Below the pieces are notes generated by a model. It saw only the letters and a program-made list of their open reading frames with translations, did not search any database and was not told where the DNA came from. A stretch of 64,000 bases of DNA from positions 4,249,501-4,313,500 of the forward strand of contig CAHIKZ030001813.1 of the NCBI GenBank assembly GCA_903632075.3. The letters are read 5' to 3'. The number at the start of each line of letters is the position of its first letter. The stretch's first letter is position 1. The position numbers and the translations under genes were made by a program. This DNA is from Acanthosepion pharaonis (taxonomy: Eukaryota; Mollusca; Cephalopoda; Sepiida; Sepiidae). Shown piece after piece: positions 20,344 through 31,369 of the stretch.

Positions 20344-20650
20344 AGGAGGCACGGTGGAGTAATGGATAGCGGCTTGGATTGAGGAATCGGAGGGCCGAGT
20401 TCGAATTCCAGTCGAATCCATTACATTCACTTACGTGCTAACACCCTTGGGAAAGGTGTGAATCCTCTTTCTTCTCCCTCCAGCTATGGGTAAATAGCAG
20501 GACAGACTGAGTTGTATAGCCTTGGATGTCAACTGGTCTAGGAGAAGGAAAACTCTGAATTCAAACCTGCTCTTAGAGGAGGGTGAATGTAGTCTCTCTG
20601 AGCCTTGGTTGGCAATCCATTTAGTGTTGGTGTCACGATAAAAACACCCT
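20344..20650 (+). mobile_element. tRNA-type SINE
   Basis: Head 'GGAGTAATGGATAGCGGCTT' and 'GGCCGAGTTCGAATTCCAGT' (A and B boxes), with body 'CACTTACGTGCTAACACCCT', 'TGGGAAAGGTGTGAATCC', 'AGCTATGGGTAAATAGCAGG' and 'GGATG.CAACTGGTCTA'. Copies at 35272 and 63140 share head, body and order. The tail here differs after about 20560. Confidence 0.85.
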
Positions 20651-20749
20651 TGATAGCCCTAGCGAAGCATCAAGAATTCAGCTATTTGACAAGATTATGA
20701 ACTACACCAATAAAAGTATTGGTGAGTTCAATCTCGGCTGAGGCCGCAA

Positions 20750-20995
20750 GACAATGTTTCTCGCACTTTTCACCTGTGGAACTCACTTCCATTTCTTGCT
20801 TCCCTTCCACCTACAATTTTCAAAAATTTAAATGCAACGGCAATCGCCGTCTTCTGTCTTCCTGAATCCCTTTTCATTATTATTTTTTTCCCGCACTTCT
20901 CCACTCTAAAGTCTTCTAGTTCTCTTTCACATCCTGTAACCCCTTGCGTCCTCGTGGCATTATCGGCTTGCTTTAATTCTTTTTTTAAAGCAGCT
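20750..20995 (+). mobile_element. Family J LINE 3' end (copy 3)
   Basis: Starts in the last coding segment ('CGCAC...CACCTGTGGAACTCACTTCC', the RLWNSLP motif) and runs through 'AAATGCAACGGCAATCGCC' to 'GTAACCCCTTGCGTCCTCGTGGC' and 'GGCTTGCTTTAA'. Severely 5' truncated. Confidence 0.8.
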
Positions 20996-21340
20996 ACAAC
21001 AACGTTATTTAGCAGTGGTTTACCTTGAGTGATTCCTGGGCCTTTTATTTGGTGAAAAATAGTATAAAGATATTTTTAGAGAGCCTGTGTATATGAATAT
21101 GCACGTACAGTTAACTATTCATAACCGGCTTAGTTTTTCGGAGTCTTGCTTTTGATACGAAATCTGAGAGAACAGGTATTTTTGTTGTCAGCGCAACATC
21201 GCGCCCGTTTCTGTTAACTCGTATGCGCTTATTATCTGACAATTTACTGATTAACTTCTATCTAAATGAAAAAGTTTACCTAATGAGAATTCAATCTCTT
21301 CCATACGTAATACGATCTTGGTGGAAATGAACTGCACAAA
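20996..21340. other. No gene recognised
   Basis: AT-rich; nothing identifiable. Confidence 0.45.
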
Positions 21341-21344
21341 GGAA

Positions 21345-21755
21345 CGAAAATAGAAAAAAAAGAAAGAAACGAAAAAAAAAAAAATAGGGAAAGAAAAAAA
21401 GAAAAGAAAAAATAAAGAAAAACGAAAAGAAAAACGAAAGGAAACAAAATAAGAGAAGAAAAAGAAAAAGAAGAAAGTAAAAAGATAACGGAAAGAAAAA
21501 TGAAAGGAAATAAAATAAGCAAAGAAAAAGAAAAAAGAAGAGAGAAAAAAGAAAAGAAAAGGAAAACGAAAGGAAACAAAATAAGAGAAGAAAATGAAGA
21601 GAGAAAAAGAAAGGAAAAGAAAAGAAAAAGTAAAGAGAAGGAAAACGAAAAGAAATAAAATAAGCGAGGAAAAAGAAAAAGAAGAGAAAAGAGAAAAAGA
21701 AAAGAAAAAAGAAATAATAAAGAAAAAGAACAGAAGACAGTAAAGAAAAACAAAA
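21345..21755. repeat. (GAAA)n-type polypurine tract, about 400 bp
   Basis: Almost pure A/G on the plus strand with GAAAA, GAAGA and AACGAAA motifs. It holds imperfect 60-120-bp repeats ('GGAAACAAAATAAGAGAAGAAAA' recurs). The Phe/Ser/Leu minus-strand open frame (21280-21753) is an artefact. Confidence 0.95.
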
Positions 21756-22044
21756 CGAGTCTTTTATTCCTTTATTCCAGCATGTTTTCTTATAATCCTA
21801 CGTTCTTTCTAAAATCGTTAATTAAAGGAATCCGATAGCTAAATACACCCCCTTAGAAGACGTTTAACTAATTAGAAGATAGTTAAGCAGAAGTTTAATA
21901 TTAAAAAACATATATTAAAGTATTAAAATTCCTTTTGTACTAAAATTTAGTCCTTAAATTTATTTGGAATGGAATTCAAACATTACCTATATTTACACAA
22001 CGGATAGAAAAGTATGTCTGCTGTATGCGTGATTATTAGAAAAC
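21756..22044. other. Unassigned spacer
   Basis: AT-rich sequence, nothing recognised. Confidence 0.4.
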
Positions 22045-22610
22045 TTAGCATCTATTAAAACTCATTACATCCCAAGCAAGGCGGTTATGCCACAAGCAAT
22101 AGAGAGTGGTGGTTACAGGGTAGGAAAGGGAAAAAGAAGACTGAGAATAGGGAGGATCGAGGAAAGGACAAATGATGAACGGGGGTTGAAGAAGACAGTA
22201 GATGACGATTGAAGTTGCATTTAAATCTTTGAAAATTTTAGTTACTAGCGGTGGGATCAAGTAAACGGAAGGGATTTCCAAAGGTGGGAAGTACGAGAAA
22301 AGAAACTGTTGGAGTAGAAGTAGCGTTTGCAGTTAGCTATTTCTACAGTAAACGGGTGACACCTAGCAGCACGATTAAATTCATGTTCTCGGGGCACCAG
22401 GGGGAAAAAAAAAGTTGTGCAGAGCACTTGCCATGCAAAAAAAAAAAAAAAAAATCATAGAAAAACAGGGAAGCCACGTTACGTTGGTGAGAAAGTGACT
22501 GAAGTCGAGATGCATGGTCAGGATAGATTTCATTACAGATCCTTCTTTGGATTTTGTCAAGAATCTCTAGATGTACAGCGGGAGCACCGAACCAGAGCCT
22601 CGTAGATTAA
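22045..22610 (-). mobile_element. Family J LINE 3' end (copy 4)
   Basis: Minus strand from 22610: 'ATTCTTGACAAAATCCAAAG' (the LDRLQRR motif of copy J7), 'CATCTCGACTTCAGTCACTT' (the ASRLQSLSHRR motif), an A-rich replacement of the next segment, then 'ACTTCTACTCCAACAG' and a 'TGGAAATCCCTTCC' (WNSLP) segment. The 3' UTR ends at about 22045. Copy decayed by indels. Confidence 0.8.
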
Positions 22611-22616
22611 TTTGCT

Positions 22617-22770
22617 AGGGCGTGGTAAGACGAAATACATCCCACATGAAATACCTCCCACTTAATGTTAAGACATTAGTGGCGATGGTGTCTTCAGCCA
22701 GCTAATGTCTTATCATTATGTGGGAGGTATTTCTGGGAATTAAATGTGGGAGTAATTTCTGTCGCACCCT
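22617..22770. mobile_element. 154-bp MITE with long terminal inverted repeats
   Basis: Inverted arms AGGG(C/T)G.G..AGACGAAAT...CCCAC and their complement at 22741-22770. They continue inward as GAAATACCTCCCAC...TTAAGACATTAG and CTAATGTCTTATC..GTGGGAGGTATTT. The spacer is only about 20 bp. No coding capacity. It lies 7 bp from the 5' end of a truncated LINE copy. Confidence 0.8.
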
Positions 22771-23118
22771 TTATAATGATTTTGGATCCAGACTGGTGCT
22801 TTGCTAATATGGCTTTGTGCCATAAATAAACTTTTGTGATGGGAGGGCTTCCTTCATATTAATTTACATGAATCAGACATGATTAGTGGCGATGTTGTTG
22901 TGACAGTCTGGGGCTTTTAACAGTAGATTTGAAATCAAGGTGGGTGATTTTCTGGAAAGACTGACGTCAAATATCTTTCTTACATACGTGTGTTTGTAAT
23001 ATCTCTAATGTCTATGCGAACAATCGTAAATTTGTTAGTGAATACGATAATGTTTACGTGAAATCTTTCAGGCGTAAAACAACAAGAGCTCCAATGTCTT
23101 TGCTTAGGTTCACTACAC
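22771..23118. other. No gene recognised
   Basis: AT-rich; nothing identifiable. Confidence 0.4.
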
Positions 23119-23119
23119 A

Positions 23120-23385
23120 ATATTAAGAATTATCTGATGCGTGGGTTGTGTAACAGTTGTCAGTGCGTAAAGCTGAATTATCGAAGCGAGTTCAAATTCC
23201 GTCCAAGTCTATTGTGTTTACTTTCTCATTTATGGAAAAGGTATGAATGCATCTATTCTTCTCCACTAATTATGTGTGAAACTGCAGTGTACATTTTTTT
23301 AAGTCCAGGGTGGCAGTTATTCTAGGAGGACTACATTAACTGTAAAAGCGTAAAGGAGGCAACTACTCCACTATCTTTCCAAATA
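23120..23385 (+). mobile_element. tRNA-type SINE
   Basis: Head with 'GGTTGTGTAACAGTTGTC' and 'AGCGAGTTCAAATTCCGTCC', body with 'GGAAAAGGTATGAATGCATC' and 'GGTGGCAGTTATTCTAGGA', tail with 'GGAGGCAACTACTCCACT'. The tail matches the minus-strand SINE at 34500 rather than the copy at 35272, so at least two tail types share one head. Confidence 0.65.
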
Positions 23386-23474
23386 AATCATAAATCATTG
23401 AAGTAAATTAATTTGTGGAGAGTCCCTATGTTTTGAAGGGACGTGACATTAACAAAATTCTATTATAATTGTAC

Positions 23475-23620
23475 TAGTCCATCTCTTCGTTAGTTAATAC
23501 GTCCTTCATGCCCTGTCAATACCTCATAAATAATAGACTATTCCGTGTTTTGATTAAGTGGAAAGAGGGGAGAAGGCATCACTTGATTCCAGTTCGAAAA
23601 TGAAAGAAAGTGGAGAGGGA
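23475..23620 (+). repeat. Dispersed repeat shared with 10165-10310
   Basis: See the copy at 10165. The shared words are in the same order. No terminal repeats are evident. Confidence 0.6.
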
Positions 23621-23955
23621 GAATCAGATTAAGCTATTAAGAACAGATACTACACTTTGATATCAGCCAGAAGGCAGAAAACCTATGGCGACAACAATAA
23701 ATGTGTCATTTTTCAGACACACAGTATCGAACGACGTAAATCGAGTAAGGCAAAAAAAAAAAAAAAAAAAAAAAATACTATAAATAAAATAACGTCGTCT
23801 GCTGAAATATTTAAGAGAAATGTTCGTAAATAGGACAAAATGTGGCTTGTTAATTTTAACGCCTTAAAAATGAAACTGCTCTCATTTAAACATATAACCC
23901 TTAAAGATAATGCTTTTTACCATACATTAGCATGGCTGATGCTAACCCTCAGGAG
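23621..23955. other. No gene; poly(A) run at 23753-23775
   Basis: An A-run at 23753-23775 may be a retroposed tail, but the body upstream is unrecognised. Otherwise AT-rich. Confidence 0.4.
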
Positions 23956-23959
23956 AATG

Positions 23960-24640
23960 ACTTATTGGACTAAAGTTTTCAGCTGACATAAAGAAAGAAT
24001 TTATTGAATCAAATACTCAGTCTGTCTTTAAGGAAGTTGGTTCACGGTGTTGTGCGAGATAATTTTTCCCGTCAGAATCCATCTTACATATATATGTCTA
24101 CCATTTGCCCTTGCTTTGAATATTGCTGCTACATCTGGTCTAGTGTTCCTGATTATATATTTAGTGATTCTTGGTAAAATCCAAACAAGAATTTGCAATG
24201 TTATTGGCCTGACATCTCGACTTCAGTCTCTTTCCCACCGCCGTAACGTTGCTTCCCTGTGCCTTTTCTATAAATACTTTCATGTTAACTTTTCTGATGA
24301 AACTTCATCGATGCTACCTAGACGTTATGAAGTTAGCAGAAATGTCTCATCATTCTACAGTTGGAATGATGAGATGTAGCCGTAAGTTTTATGCTAACAG
24401 TTTCTTCTCTTCCACTTCTCATTTGTAGAAGTCTCTTCCCGCTTCTTGCTTCCTAGTCAACTTTGAACTTCAAAAATTCAAATGCAATGTCAATCGTTAT
24501 CTTCTGACTTCTTAATTCCTATTCTTTTATTGTCCTCTCTTCTTAATAACAATTTTTTCATATTCTCTAACATTCAGTATCCCCTTGTGTCCTAGCGGCT
24601 TTATCGTCTTGCTTGTTGTGAAATAATAAAAAAATGACTA
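23960..24640 (+). mobile_element. Family J LINE 3' end (copy 5)
   Basis: One of the longer J copies. Decayed frames follow the ORF at 45208: 'VFKEVGS', 'FFPSESILHIYLSTI', 'PCFEYCCYIW', 'ICNVIG', 'SRLQSLSHRRNVASLCLFYKY'. The remaining C-terminal segment and 3' UTR 'GTATCCCCTTGTGTCCTAGCGGC' follow, ending in an A-run near 24635. The open piece 24047-24379 crosses a frameshift. Confidence 0.85.
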
Positions 24641-25255
24641 ATTTTTTTTTGTCTGTAATATACTATGAAAAAATGCCGAAAAATTCTTGACTCGTCCAAG
24701 AAGCGTTTCCAAAGAGGATTCTGATGTTTAGTCATTTGATCTGATTTTGGGGAGGGGTTCAGGCCGATAAATTTTCAACACACTTTCCTATACTGATTAC
24801 TGAGTGTTCCTGCAGTGATGTTGTTACGCTAAATGATGTGATGAAAGCTATTAGTTGAGGTTCGTGTGTATACTCTCAACATGAAACTGGTGATAGAGAA
24901 GGCTAAGGTTTAATCTTGATAGCCTCAATGATTATATTGGCTACTACCACCTAACGTGGGTGATTATAGAACAGGGTTCTTCATCGTAAGAGCAATGGTA
25001 AATGACTGATGAGGTTGTCATATAAATTATTTCCAAGGAATCTAGGTAGACTATCATTAGCACGTGTGACTAACAGACACCGTAATCAACGTACGGCGTT
25101 GAACATCTCATTTTACGTATTTAATCCAATTGTTCCTTTCCGATATATTTTGTTGGACTGTGTATATTTATGGCAAAGTTGTGTAATGCTAATCTTTAAG
25201 GCAGTTTTAATGCGTGAAAAACGAAATCGGACAGTAAATGCATGATTTTTTTATA
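24641..25255. other. No gene recognised
   Basis: AT-rich; a 78-codon open frame at 25009-25245 has no motif. Confidence 0.4.
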
Positions 25256-25259
25256 TCAA

Positions 25260-26345
25260 GATTTAAGCACTAAATTCTGGCATAGGACTGATGGTAATAG
25301 CGGGATTTACCGTTTTCTTCTTTGGTATTCATTAAAAGAATAGTCAGCGATGCCGTCGGCTGAAATTTATAAAATGATTCTCTTAAAACAGTTTTTTTTT
25401 AAAAAGGAAAATAGGTTTCTCGAGTCAACTATTATCGCTTTGTCTAGCATTGAAGTGGGCTTCGTTCATAATCTTTTGTTTGAATTAGTGTGGAAAGTCA
25501 ACATCTTGATTATATCATTATTTTCTCTTGCCACATATGGTCGGATACTCCTGCTGTATATTTAGAGATTCTTGATAAAATACAAAGAAGAATCAGCAAT
25601 ATTATTGGTCCTGATCTGGCGTCTTGGCTTTAGTCTTTTCCCCATCGCCATAATGTAGCTTCCCTGTGCCCTTTCTATAAATACTTTCATGGTAATTGTT
25701 TAGATTAACTCTACGTTATGGTACCTAGACTTGACAAATTTAAGCTCAGTACTAGATTGGTGGCAAGGTCTCATCAATTCACAGTGGAATTGGCTAGATG
25801 CAACTGTAAGTTCTATGCTAACATTTTTTCTCTCGCACTTGTGGAACTTTTTTCCGGTGCCATGCTTTCCAGGCAAGTATTATCTTCAAAAATCTAAATG
25901 CAAAGCCAATCGTAATTTACTGTCTTCTTAATTACTCTTCTATTGTTTATCTTTTTTCTCATTCTTTCACACTCATTAACCTCTTGTGTCTTAACGGTTT
26001 TGCTGCCTTGCTTTTTAATCGATTAAAAATGCATGTGCAATCCATTTTAGTTGTTGTTGCTGTTTGAAGTCTTCAAGTGATGTGGTTTCTGTTATTTGGT
26101 ACAGTTATTTGTTTGTGAATCTGTAGCGCCAGCCCACGAGGTTCGAAAAAGGATAGTCCTCGTGAAGACCTATAGGTTTTATTAGCTCGAAACCTTTTAA
26201 ACCATTGATTTGAAAAGGAGGTTGTGTACATCCGACAGTTAGATATTTTTTAATGAAATCCACATGAAAGAGACGATCTGAAAAGACTATTTCTGAACAA
26301 GACTCGAGCTTTTAGGTTAATATTTTGGTTTTGTAGCATCGCGTG
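25260..26345 (+). mobile_element. Dispersed repeat Y interrupted by a family J LINE
   Basis: 25260-25530 aligns with 60430-60735 ('TTTATAAAATG.TT', 'TTAAA.CAGTTTTTC', 'CTCGAGTCAACTAT', 'CATCTTGATTATATCATTAT'). 26034-26345 aligns with 60737-61015 ('CATTTTAGTTGTTGTT', 'TCTGTTATTTGGTA'). The copy at 60430 is continuous, so the segment between is an insertion. A diverged third copy lies at 41270-41720. Class unknown. Confidence 0.7.
25531..26033 (+). mobile_element. Family J LINE 3' end (copy 6), inserted in repeat Y
   Basis: Begins at 'ACATATGGTCGGATACTCC' (the HIWSVAPS region), continues 'CAAAGAAGAATCAGCAATAT', 'CCCCATCGCCATAATGTAGC', 'CTTTCATGGTAATTG', then 'GTGTCTTAACGGTTTTGCTGCC' and ends 'CGATTAAAAATG'. 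5' truncated and interrupted by stops. Confidence 0.85.
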
Positions 26346-26382
26346 GTGTTATAGAAAACTATCCCTAACCCTGCCGATTCTA

Positions 26383-27316
26383 CATGGTGTCCATAAAGTC
26401 TCTTTATGAATTTAAAATATGTTACAAAGGCAATTGATGAGATATCTTAATCAGATTTGATTTATGTATTCAATAGTTATCAAAGTTTTTAATCCCATTG
26501 CATTTGTGTATTTCAGGTATCCTGTTGATGAAAAAGGCACTTCTGATGTGGGTGTGGGAAATAAATATAAAAAAAATGCCAAGACTTTAAAAAAGGAAAA
26601 CATATTTTTAATAATTCTCATCATTTGTGAATAGTTTCTGAAAGTTTCATTAAAATCCGATTATTATTTTATTTTTACAAGATTTCCCAAATTAATGTCA
26701 TACAGGAAAAAAACGCACTAAATTATTTAGTATTTCCGCTGATACAATTAGAAACAGGTTTTTTTTTTAATCAAAAACCAGAATGTTCTAAAAAGAAGGA
26801 AATATTTTAAAAAATAATTAAAAAAATACTTCGTTCTTTCCTCTTAATAATAACATAAATATTTTGACGATAATATTTTAAGTTTAAATGAGTCCCTAAA
26901 AAATCGCTACTCCTAAAGAAAAAGCACAATGTTTTTCATGGTGTATTGAAACAAAATCAGATAGAGAGATTCAGCGTAATTAGAGAACTTCTTTCTATAG
27001 GGTTATGTGAAAGATATCGTGTATCAAACAAAGAAACAGGACATTAGTGATCTAAAGCAAAAGATCACTGATGCCATTGCTTACCATTGATGAGGCTATG
27101 CTACAGCGAACATGGCAAGAAATCGAATATCGTCTTGACGTGTTTCCTGCAACTAATGTTTCCCATATAAAGGTGTATTAAATTAGTTAAAGAAAACTTC
27201 AATATCTACTTCTCATTTTGTAATAATTTCCACATATTTGTCTGTTCATTTGCTTTTGTAATATTAAAATTGTAATCTAAAAAATTAAGTTGTAAAGAAA
27301 CTTTATGGACACCCTG
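26383..27316 (+). mobile_element. Internally deleted Tc1/mariner element with TIRs and TA duplication
   Basis: Flanked by TA at 26381-26382 and 27317-27318. Left end CATGGTGTCCATAAAGTCTC and right end GAAACTTTATGGACACCCTG are inverted. From ATG 26888 the reading is MSP, stop, KIATPKEKAQCFSWCIETK, then QRN, a typical transposase N-terminus for this family. It jumps at about 26995 to FFL, stop, GYVKDIVY. After a -1/+1 shift it reads TIDEAMLQRTWQEIEYRLDV to a stop at 27181. The catalytic core is deleted, and one stop (TAG) sits at an expected Trp. Non-autonomous relic. Confidence 0.9.
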
Positions 27317-28390
27317 TATATGATTTTTTTTATTTCCTATACTAAATTTGTTATAACTGATCTATACATTTTTTTAAATATTTAGTATTTATTAATTTAT
27401 TAACTCTACCTTCTAAACATTTTCATACGCCCAGGAAAGAACACCCACGAAACGAGAAAGAGGATTAAATTTAATAAAAATTTGTAATTTTGTTATTTGT
27501 CAAGGATTTCTTAAAATGCGCTTCTGCTAAATATTAGTTTCAGAGAGCAATATTTAACACTGCACCTTACTGCTATCAAACCAACATAGAAGACGTAAAC
27601 TTATGCTACTTATTATATTTAAAAGTTTTAAGGTTTATTAGAACACAAATTGATAACATTAGTGTAAAAAAATCACGAGTTTAATGCTGTAGAGTAGACA
27701 CGAAGGGAAACCTAAATATGAAACCAATAGTTAACAATCGATGATTCTGATAAAATCTTCAGATCCTCATTGCTATAAATAATAAACAGTTTTTGTTGTT
27801 TTTTAGACAAAGGAATATTTATGACATTTAATCGACCAAGAGATTATAAAAAGCTTACCGATTACGTACATAACATATGCTGTGTAATTTGTAGTTTTTA
27901 AAAATCCAATATCGTTGTTTTTAATGGTAAATGCTAAATCTCAGAGATGCAATATTGTATTATCTATATTGCATTATCCATAAAGATTTTTTTTTTCAAA
28001 AATCAGTTCTGCTAAATATACAACGGAAGAGTTCGTTACAGTAAAGAGAATCTTTTGGCTCAGAGTCAAATTCGACATTGAAGATTTAATATCCTTTGTG
28101 GGGGCGATGAAGGCGTAGCTCGACATATGGAAGGCACATATTTCCATAAAAGCTTTTTTCATTATAGGATAATACGCTGAAAGTGATCTTTATTTCTTTT
28201 TTACTTAAATAATGATTTTAAGTTAGCTTTTACACTCTCTTTATGTAATAATACATTTGCAAATAGGCTTAATAATGCAAGCATTTTTTAAACTACGAAT
28301 ACATTCTCAAGAATATTGCGTATCCAATAATTGCTCTCTGTGGTTAAAAGATCCTATCCCCTTCTTATATTCTTACTCGTGTGGTCAGGT
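27317..28390. other. No gene recognised
   Basis: AT-rich. A 62-codon minus-strand open frame (27974-28162) has no motif. Nothing else. Confidence 0.45.
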
Positions 28391-28429
28391 AGCATTCAAA
28401 CTCTGCACATAAAATTATTAATTTAATAA

Positions 28430-28885
28430 TAAAAGATGCCTTTCAAAAAATAAACAAAATATTAAGAAACCGGAAAGTTTCGTTGGAAACAAAGATAAGA
28501 TTGTTCAACTCTTATGTGACATTCATCCTTCTACATATGTATTAAATTTTGGACAGTTTCCTTTCAGTTGAAGAGGAGACTAATTAACAGAGATGTGGTT
28601 CTGTAGAAGGATGCTGAGAATTCCATGGCTGCGATGTGTTTGTAATGAAGAGATTGAAGAAAATGTGAACGGAAAGAGACAGATAAAATTTCAGTAAGAT
28701 ATATTGAGGAAAGCCAGCTTGGAGAATATGACACTCGCAGCATAAATTCAAGGCCAGAATCAAAGTAACTTACTCAATAAGCTTGTGTAAATGGATAGCA
28801 GAACCGGGAGTGCGAAGGAGAGTAAAAAGGCAAATATTTTTAAGAGTTACAAACGATAGGAAGTTATAGAGAACTATAAGCACCT
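28430..28885 (+). mobile_element. RTE-like LINE 3' end (family R, copy 4)
   Basis: Plus frames: DAFQKINKILRN, VSLETKI, 'MWFCRRMLRIPWL', 'VCNEEIEENV', 'SLENMTLAA', 'SLCKWIAE', 'RVTNDRKL'. Shows the post-RT region only, with several frameshifts. Confidence 0.75.
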
Positions 28886-29078
28886 ACTTCCTAAACATAC
28901 TCTTTATATAATAGAATAAAGATACCTCCCCTTGGAAATAAATACAGTATTGATTTCTAAGGGACAGGATTTGATTATTTTCGAATAAAACTAACTTCCA
29001 TGAATTTCTTAGATACCTTAGCTACTAAATTACAGTCCTTTATTTTTGTTACAGTTCTTTTTTAATTTGAATTGAGAA

Positions 29079-29352
29079 TCTTACTTATTATAAAACGCAG
29101 ATTGTGTGTGTGTCTGTACGTTTAATATTGGGTCGGATTTCCTACATTTTTCAACCGATTTCAACAAAACTTCACAGGACTACGTAAAATTACCTTGCGG
29201 TGGTTCTGACAGCGCTAAAAATTGGAAAAACACAATTGTTTTTGCACGAAATTAATTTGAAAACAAAATTAAGAGACATTAAATAAAGGGAGACAACTCA
29301 TATCGAGTTATACTTATTAATATCGAGTTATACTTATAAAACCCAGGTTGGT

Positions 29353-29418
<66 letters not shown>

Positions 29419-29800
29419 CGTTTATATATGGGATCGGATTTTCCTACATTTTTCAACTGATTTCAACAAAACTTTTTTTTTGGCAGGTAGTGTTTCTTAT
29501 TGTCTTGCACACTTTTTTCTTTATTTTTACATTCAGAATGCTTTAAAATTCCATTTACAAGACAATTGTTTATAATAAAATTCAATCGGTAGACTCATAA
29601 CGATTGAAAACAATGTTTTTGTTTGAGTTTGGGTTTGACCAATTCGTAAAAAAAAAAAAAAAAAAACTAATTAAGACATGCGTGTCCGTCAATCTTAAAC
29701 ATAAATCTTTGTCAATTTTATTTTTCAGTCTTTATGATGGTCGATACTTGATCTATCTCTTACTGTTACATCCCCGGGCAACGCCGGGTTCTCCTGCTAG
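29079..29800 (+). mobile_element. Non-autonomous Helitron with both ends
   Basis: Starts A|TC (29079: TCTTACTTATTATAAAACGC). Ends with a GC-rich hairpin CCCGG-GCAACG-CCGGG (29773-29788), then TTCTCCTG and CTAG at 29797-29800, followed by T. This gives the expected AT target dinucleotide without duplication. The 5' motif 'CGGATTTCCTACATTTTTCA' plus 'ACCGATTTCAACAAAACTT' appears twice (about 29130 and 29433), with a (TG)n tract between. It has no Rep or helicase coding, so it would depend on another Helitron. Confidence 0.85.
29357..29416. repeat. (TG)n microsatellite inside the Helitron
   Basis: About 30 TG units. Two overlapping Val/Cys-rich open frames here are artefacts. Confidence 0.97.
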
Positions 29801-30625
29801 TGTATACATCAAAAGGGGCGTAAATCCAAAGAAGCGACTTCACATTGAATTTATTTAACCTTCACAGCGAGGCGATTCTGAGAGAAATAGAAGTCCTCAC
29901 AGGATTTATTATTGGCGGAAAAATATTAATAGCAAGAAACAGATGACATAGTGTAAATGAGGCATGGACAACCATTTCCGAGCAGGGGGCTGTATGATCT
30001 ATGATTCATCACAAGGCAGGCCACACAACTAAAAAGATTCAAGGTAATTTTTCGTAGTAGGTACCTTCGCTCAGAAGATCATACACGCAAGCATATACCT
30101 TAGAAATGCTAGGAAAGTTTTATTTTTTAGAAAATATTTTTTATAATTAAAAATTGAAGTCTTGTTATAACATTATCATTGATGACAGTGTGATTATCAC
30201 ATGTTGCTGTGTGGGATATATTTCTAATTTATTCATTCGAAAATGAAAGCATTTCTTCTTTATAGAAAAATTCTTATGAATGTTTTACGGTTTCAAATGC
30301 AAAAGATGTTTACACGTACGATCTTCCTTAGTGAAAATCGCCAATGGTTTAAAATGTTGACAATGTTACTTTCCCCAAAATTTTACAAACTTCCAGAAAC
30401 ATTGTATTTAATCATTGTTTAATTATGTGGTTATGTATGAAAGAGTGTGTGAGTAAACAAGTGAGAACGAAACAAAATAAAATTTTAAGAAACCTTATTT
30501 TTTATGAAATGACGCATGCCAAACGGGTCTCATATTGCCAGTGGGTTGCAGTTTACCCATGACTGGTGTAGATGGTAGACTCAGAAAAAACAAACAAAAA
30601 AAAAACTACGGAAACCCCACAACAA
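29801..30625. other. No gene recognised
   Basis: AT-rich; nothing identifiable. Confidence 0.45.
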
Positions 30626-30629
30626 GGTA

Positions 30630-31300
30630 ATAAAATAAAAGCGTGAAGAAAGGACTAACTGACAATTGTAAGAAGACAGGATATACGGTCGTAGCAAGAA
30701 GGACAACTCAATGTGCGTGCTACGGATTTGAGACATCATAATCAAGCATGTAAAGAAATCTAATTATCAAGGAAGTATTGTAAAAGACCATAGCAAATAT
30801 GAGAGAGAATTCCGGAGGTGCATGAGAATAGCGAAAGACGCCTTCCAAAAGCTAAACAAAGTATGAAGAAACAAGATAATTAGAAACAAAGAAAATAATG
30901 CTGAACTGGTATTTAATATTAATCCTCCTTTATGACAGTGAATATGTTGGACAATTCCCTCACAGATTAAGATGAGACTGGAGGCAGCTTAAAAAGGCTG
31001 AGAATACGATGGATGGAGCTTGTGGGCAACAAGGAAGATTAAATGAAAATATGAACAAAAAATAATCTTGTACTTATAATCTGAAAGAGAGAGTTTACCT
31101 TTCTGGGACACATAATAAGGAAAGAAAGCCTGGAGAATATGACACTCACAAGCTATACTGAAAATAAGAGGAGAAGAAGGTAATATCGAATAATATACCT
31201 ATCGTGTTTCTGTAGATGGATTAGTAGGAATAGTAAAGAGACATTTCTAAAAACTACAAATGATAGGAAGTTGTGGAGGGCCTTGATCACTACTAAAACA
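30630..31300 (+). mobile_element. RTE-like LINE 3' end (family R, copy 5)
   Basis: Among the longest R copies with the copy at 2840. Reads NCKKTGYTVVARRTTQC, then 'RMRIAKDAFQKLNKV', then decayed 'LLYDSEYVGQFPHRLR', 'RLEAA', 'LRIRWMELVGN.ED', 'FLGHIIRKESLENMTLTSYTEN', 'KTTNDRKLWRALIT'. The catalytic YADD region would lie just 5' and is missing. Many frameshifts. Confidence 0.8.
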
Positions 31301-31369
31301 GCACATAGAAGAATAACAAGAAAGAGAAGAAAAAGAAAACGCTTAAAATAGCGGATGAAAATGCAATGG

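Noticed and set aside
21280..21753. 157-codon Phe/Leu/Ser minus-strand open frame
   Set aside because: Antisense of a (GAAA)n-type tract; low complexity, not a membrane protein.
29348..29575. Val-Cys repeat open frames
   Set aside because: Translations of a (TG)n microsatellite inside the Helitron.
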